Of a stretch of 31,380 bases of DNA, positions 28,322 to 31,380 are shown in pieces (positions within the stretch are counted from its first letter, which is position 1; each line of letters starts with the position of its first letter). The translations under genes and the position numbers were made by a program. This stretch comes from UBA6164 sp964344155 (lineage in GTDB: Bacteria; Patescibacteriota; Gracilibacteria; BD1-5; UBA6164). The notes beneath the pieces are model-generated. The model worked only from the letters and a program-made list of their open reading frames with translations, was not told where the DNA came from and searched no databases. Location: positions 1 to 31,380 of the forward strand of contig CAYFMG010000011.1 of assembly GCA_964344155.1 (NCBI GenBank), given 5' to 3'.

Positions 28322-29308
28322 TTATTCAAAAATTATAGATAGGGAACTATTTCTTATTATTTCATCTCTAATACAGTTTATAAAGCTTCTTAAGTTTTTT
28401 CATTTTATAATAATTTTATAGTGAAATTGATTATGTTTTTTGCTAGGGTTTGGTACCAAAACTATTTCTGTTTGTTTGTTTTTTTCTAAATCTAGTTTAT
28501 TTTTAAGATTTGTTATAAATGATTTAGCTTTTTGTTTATCAGTATGTCTGTACTCCAAACTTAACATTTCTGAAAAAGGAGGATAATTAAATAGTTTTCT
28601 TTCTTCTAATGTTTTTAGAAAAAAATCTTTGTAATTATAGTTTGTAATATCTTTTATTATTTGATTTTCTGGTATAAATGTTTGTATTATAATATCAGAT
28701 TCTTCTCAGAGTCTATTTCATCTTCAAATTAATTGTTTTATATTTGAATATACTTTTTCTTCAGTGTTATATTTTGGAATTAATAATTCTTGTTCTAATA
28801 ATACAACTCATATAAGTCATAGGTTTCTAAAATCAAAACCTGTTGTTATCATTTTTGTTCATATAATTATATCAGATGAGTGTAGTTTTTCTAGTGCTTG
28901 TTTTTTTTCTGTTTTATTTTTAACAACATCTGTATCAAAACGAAATATTTTGAAATCTACAAATTCTTTTTTTAAAAAATCTTCGATTTGTTGAGTTCAT
29001 ATTCATACTTTTTGTAATTCATTGTTGTTGCATTTTTCACAACTTGTAGGGATATCTTGAATTTGAGAACATATATGACATATTAGTTTAGCCGGTGTTT
29101 TATGAACACTTAAAGAGATATCACAATTACTACATTTATATAGGTGACTACATTTGTTACAAATTAGACTTGAATACTCTCATCTTTTATTTAAATAGAT
29201 TATTATTTTCTTTTTTTTGTTTAGATTTTCTTCTATTTTTTTTAAAAGAGTATTTGATATATATCAGTTTTTTCTAGATTTGTCTTGATTTAAATTGACT
29301 AATAACAT
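28322..29308 (-). CDS. priA: Half-length PriA: zinc and helicase C-terminal region only
   Basis: The 328-aa product starts MLLVNLNQDKSRKNG and enters PriA where family members pass from helicase lobe 1 to lobe 2 (KKKKIIIYLNKRGEYSSLIC). It has the eight-Cys zinc cluster (CNKC, CSNC, CHIC, CEKC), then KVGIGTQQIEDFLKKEF, IIIGTKMITTGFDF, GVVLLEQELL and QLIGRGNR, matching motifs IV-VI with the Arg finger. The C-terminal domain follows. The N-terminal DNA-binding domains, Walker A and DEAD-like motif are absent, and an in-frame stop lies 25 bp upstream, so the missing half is not at this locus. It may be a degraded gene, or a stable fragment that partners another helicase half. Confidence 0.8.
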
Positions 29309-29507
29309 GTTTATATTATAATTATAATGAATTTATTATAATAATTGTAAAAAAATTTGCAATTTTAAAAAAAATCTAGTAATATTGAATGTGAGGCATA
29401 TAACCGGTAAAAAGTTTCCTCCTTTCACTTTTTACTGTTGTATGTTTCTTTTTTTGTTTAAAAAATTATAATACATTTAAATTAATACTTTATTAAGTTA
29501 TATATTT
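29309..29507. other. Divergent intergenic region with anti-SD-like hairpin loop
   Basis: AT-rich 199-bp region between the divergent priA fragment and the coiled-coil gene. GGTAAAAAG (29406-29414) pairs with CTTTTTACT (29428-29436), leaving a 13-base loop containing CCTCCTTTC, the same as the 16S rRNA 3' anti-Shine-Dalgarno core. On the other strand the loop reads GAAAGGAGG. No ORF lies at the right spacing. It may be a small RNA or a regulatory hairpin. Confidence 0.4.
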
Positions 29508-30335
29508 ATGGATTTAGAAAAAATAAAAAAACAAAATGATAAACTTAGACGTCAAAATGAAAAATTAAGAGATAGGGTAAAAGAGTTGGAAGAAAAACTG
29601 GATGTAGCGAAAAACTGGATGGAAAAAGAGGTAAAGAGTCAAGTTAAAAAAATAGCTAAAAAAGAGGTAAAAGAAATTAAAAAAGAAATGACTAAGGATA
29701 CAAAAAAAGCACTTAGTTCTTGAAATACAAAAAAAGCTATAACAAATAGTATAACTAATTATTTTTGAGAGATAATGCTTTTAAATATTCCAGAATCTGT
29801 TGTTGAGAATATTATATCAGCAGAATTATCTTATTTTAATTTAGAACAAAATCCTAGTAGTGATGGTGTTTGAGTTATTACATCATATCACAAGGCTATA
29901 GATACTCTAGTTGAAGCATATATTACAAAATTGTATAGAAGATTTGCTAAAAAAACATGACAAACTATTTTGAGGACAAATGATCCTTTAGAAAAGACTT
30001 TTCATTCTGTTGTTAATAAATGATATATATTATGAATATGAAGAATATATCATATGTTAAAACTTGTTAGAAGGGAATTAGAAATTTATGATTATTGAAA
30101 ATGTTTTCTAGAGTTTTTGGAAAAATATGATTATATTTGAAAAACCCTACTTTCACAAAACTTTTTTGATAAGTTGGAGGTGATAGTAAATAGTGAAGCT
30201 TTATGAAAAAAGAGACATATTTGAAAGATGACTTTTGAAGAGACAAAAAGAGCAAGAGAACTTCTTATATGAGATTTTGAAGACAAGCAAAGTATTTTGT
30301 ATAAATTAGCTGAGCTTTGAAGTATAGAAATTTAA
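29508..30335 (+). CDS. Coiled-coil protein with helical C-terminal domain, unknown function
   Basis: The 275-aa product begins with about 45 residues of clean heptads (KQNDKLRRQNEKLRDRVKEL and on), continuing as a Lys-rich helix to about residue 70. The remaining 200 residues are a separate helical domain with ITSYHKAIDTLVEAYITKLY, LEKTFHSVVNKGYILGIGRIYHML and KRHIGKMTFEETKRARELLIG. I do not recognise it. The end of the last segment recalls the region after the catalytic His in HEPN domains, but the required Arg-x4-6-His is not present. It lies 16 bp before rsmI on the same strand. TGA is in frame from residue 72. Confidence 0.65.
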
Positions 30336-30351
30336 AAAATAAATAAAAACT

Positions 30352-31029
30352 ATGTTATATATAGTAGCAACTCCCATTTGAAATTTATGAGATATTACCT
30401 ATAGAGCTGTAGAAACTTTGAGAGAAGTTGATTCTATTGCTTGTGAGGATACTAGAACTAGTAGTGTACTTTTAAATCATTATGATATTAAAAAACCACT
30501 TGTATCTTTTCACTCACATTCAGGTAAAACAAAGGTGGATAAAATAATAGAACAATTAAAACAGTGAAAAAATATTGCACTTATAAGTGATGCTTGAACA
30601 CCGGGAATTTCAGATCCTGGTTATGTTTTGATAAAACAGGCTCTTTTAGAAGAAATAGAGGTTGTACCTATTCCTTGAGTTACAGCTTTTACGACTGCTT
30701 TGATGTGAAGTTGAATGCAAACACATGCTTTTTTATATTTAGGTTTTTTACCTATAAAAAAATGAAGACAGACTTTGTTTAATTCTTTAACTGAAAGAAA
30801 AAAATCAAAGGCTTGATGAGAAACTATTGTTATATATGAATCAGTTCATAGGATAATAAAGACTTTAAAAGAAATAGGTGATTATTTTTGATCTGATCAT
30901 CATATAGTTGTAGCAAGAGAATTAACTAAGAAATTTGAAGAATTTAAGAGATGATCAGTAGAAGAAGTAGTAAATTATTTTGAAACAAATAGCTCCAAAG
31001 TAAAAGGGGAGTTTGTTGTAATGTTTTAA
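30352..31029 (+). CDS. rsmI: 16S rRNA cytidine-1402 2'-O-methyltransferase RsmI
   Basis: The 225-aa enzyme has YIVATPIGNLGDITYRAVETL at the start, ACEDTRTSSVLL, ALISDAGTPGISDPGYVLI and VVPIPGVTAFTTALMGSG: the tetrapyrrole-methylase fold signatures of RsmI. It methylates the ribose of C1402 in the ribosomal P site. Later LYLGFLPIKKGRQTLFN and IYESVHRIIKTLKEI are also typical. It is about 50 aa shorter than E. coli RsmI because the C-terminal helical extension is missing. TGA encodes the Gly of PIG, NLG and DAG. The downstream gene starts 3 bp after its stop. Confidence 0.94.
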
Positions 31030-31032
31030 CTT

Positions 31033-31308
31033 ATGGAATTAAATATACCAGAGGATAAGAAAGAACTTTTTATAAAAACTTCTATTTGGAATTCTATAAT
31101 AGAGGTTTTTAAAAATGAAAAAAATATAGATATAACTTCTTACTTGGTTTCTGTTCAGATTAGGTGAAAAACTATTTTAGTTAAGACTAATAAACCAATA
31201 ATAAATACAGAGGCTTTAATCTTGGATGATAAGATAAGATTGGCTTTTTCTACAAAACTAAAAAAACTTTGAATAAACTTTTACGATTTTGAATTAAAAT
31301 ATATATAA
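31033..31308 (+). CDS. Hypothetical 91-aa protein (DUF721/DciA-like pattern)
   Basis: The protein starts MELNIPEDKKELFIKTSIWN and ends LKKLGINFYDFELKYI. The central block VSVQIRGKTILVKTNKPIINTEAL followed by LDDKIRLAFSTKLKKLG resembles the strand/helix layout of small DUF721-type (DciA-like) proteins in CPR genomes, though similarity is weak. No signal peptide or membrane segment. It starts 3 bp after rsmI and is followed by a strong terminator, so it closes this operon. Confidence 0.55.
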
Positions 31309-31327
31309 AAAACTTGTAAAAACTTAA

Positions 31328-31370
31328 AAATATTATATATTATAATAACATTAATATATAATATTTTTTT
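31328..31370 (+). terminator. Perfect 15-bp intrinsic terminator
   Basis: AAATATTATATATTA (31328-31342) pairs perfectly with TAATATATAATATTT (31352-31366), followed by T's. The next possible start codon is only 2 bp beyond. Confidence 0.8.
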
Positions 31371-31372
31371 GT

Positions 31373-31380
31373 ATGAAAAA
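31373..31380 (+). CDS. Start of next gene, cut by window edge
   Basis: ATGAAAAA at the very end could open another gene (Met-Lys-). Too short to identify; listed because it repeats the terminator-then-ATG arrangement seen at proS. Confidence 0.3.

Noticed and set aside
29508..30335. Possible HEPN RNase domain in the coiled-coil protein.
   Set aside because: The segment around KKRHIGKMTFEE recalls HEPN tails, but the needed Arg-x4-6-His spacing is absent.
1..31380. CRISPR arrays or transposase genes.
   Set aside because: No regularly spaced repeats and no recognisable cas or transposase proteins were seen on either strand.

Overview
This AT-rich bacterial window uses a reassigned code in which UGA is read as glycine (translation table 25). 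Most real genes contain in-frame TGA exactly where their families need Gly: the P-loops of guanylate kinase and the VirD4-like ATPase, motif 2 of lysyl-tRNA synthetase, and the PKD and TSP3 calcium motifs of a surface protein. TAA and TAG remain stops. Table 25 is known from the candidate phyla Absconditabacteria (SR1) and Gracilibacteria (BD1-5/GN02), so the organism is most likely one of these CPR/Patescibacteria. I cannot decide which.

Layout. 1-700: 3' end of a phage tail-fibre-like gene, already written in code 25, with a probable frameshift. 700-1560: non-coding, with nested GC-rich palindromes, a possible short RNA unit, tRNA-Glu(UUC) and initiator tRNA-fMet. 1558-6694 (minus): type IV secretion-like genes, one VirD4/TraG-type ATPase and three pilin/VirB2-like membrane proteins. 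6856-7812: a plant-type dapB that has a Shine-Dalgarno site and no TGA codons, so it looks foreign. 8054-15334 (plus): a long compact array of lysC, lysS, a small HExxHxxGxxH secreted protein, a SpoU methyltransferase, a three-SLH/PKD/TSP3 surface protein, csaB and a MazF/PemK-like toxin. 15438-18167: divergent ung and an M3 oligopeptidase. 18197-20884 (minus): an unknown protein and dnaK under a CIRCE operator. 21020-21640: two minus-strand mini-transcripts, each with its own promoter, GGAG/GGAGG ribosome site, 36-46 codon ORF and terminator. 21647-25110 (plus): a 39-codon ORF, then proS, rlmH, gmk, trmD and a small membrane protein. 25107-29308 (minus): tig, a TPR-like membrane protein, jag/khpB and a half-length priA. 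29508-31380 (plus): a coiled-coil protein, rsmI, a small unknown and the first codons of another gene.

How the genes work together. Much of the window is translation and RNA modification (lysS, proS, trmD, rlmH, rsmI, SpoU enzyme, two tRNAs) plus protein folding (dnaK, tig). The surface theme is coherent: CsaB-type pyruvyl transferases make the cell-wall ligand recognised by SLH domains, and here the csaB-like gene starts 4 bp after an SLH protein gene. The dapB-lysC-lysS run groups two enzymes of the aspartate/lysine pathway with the lysine tRNA ligase. The T4SS-like genes probably build a pilus or DNA/protein transfer machine in the envelope. Transcription units are tight, with strong intrinsic terminators that sometimes run straight into a -35 box, a start codon or a convergent coding end.
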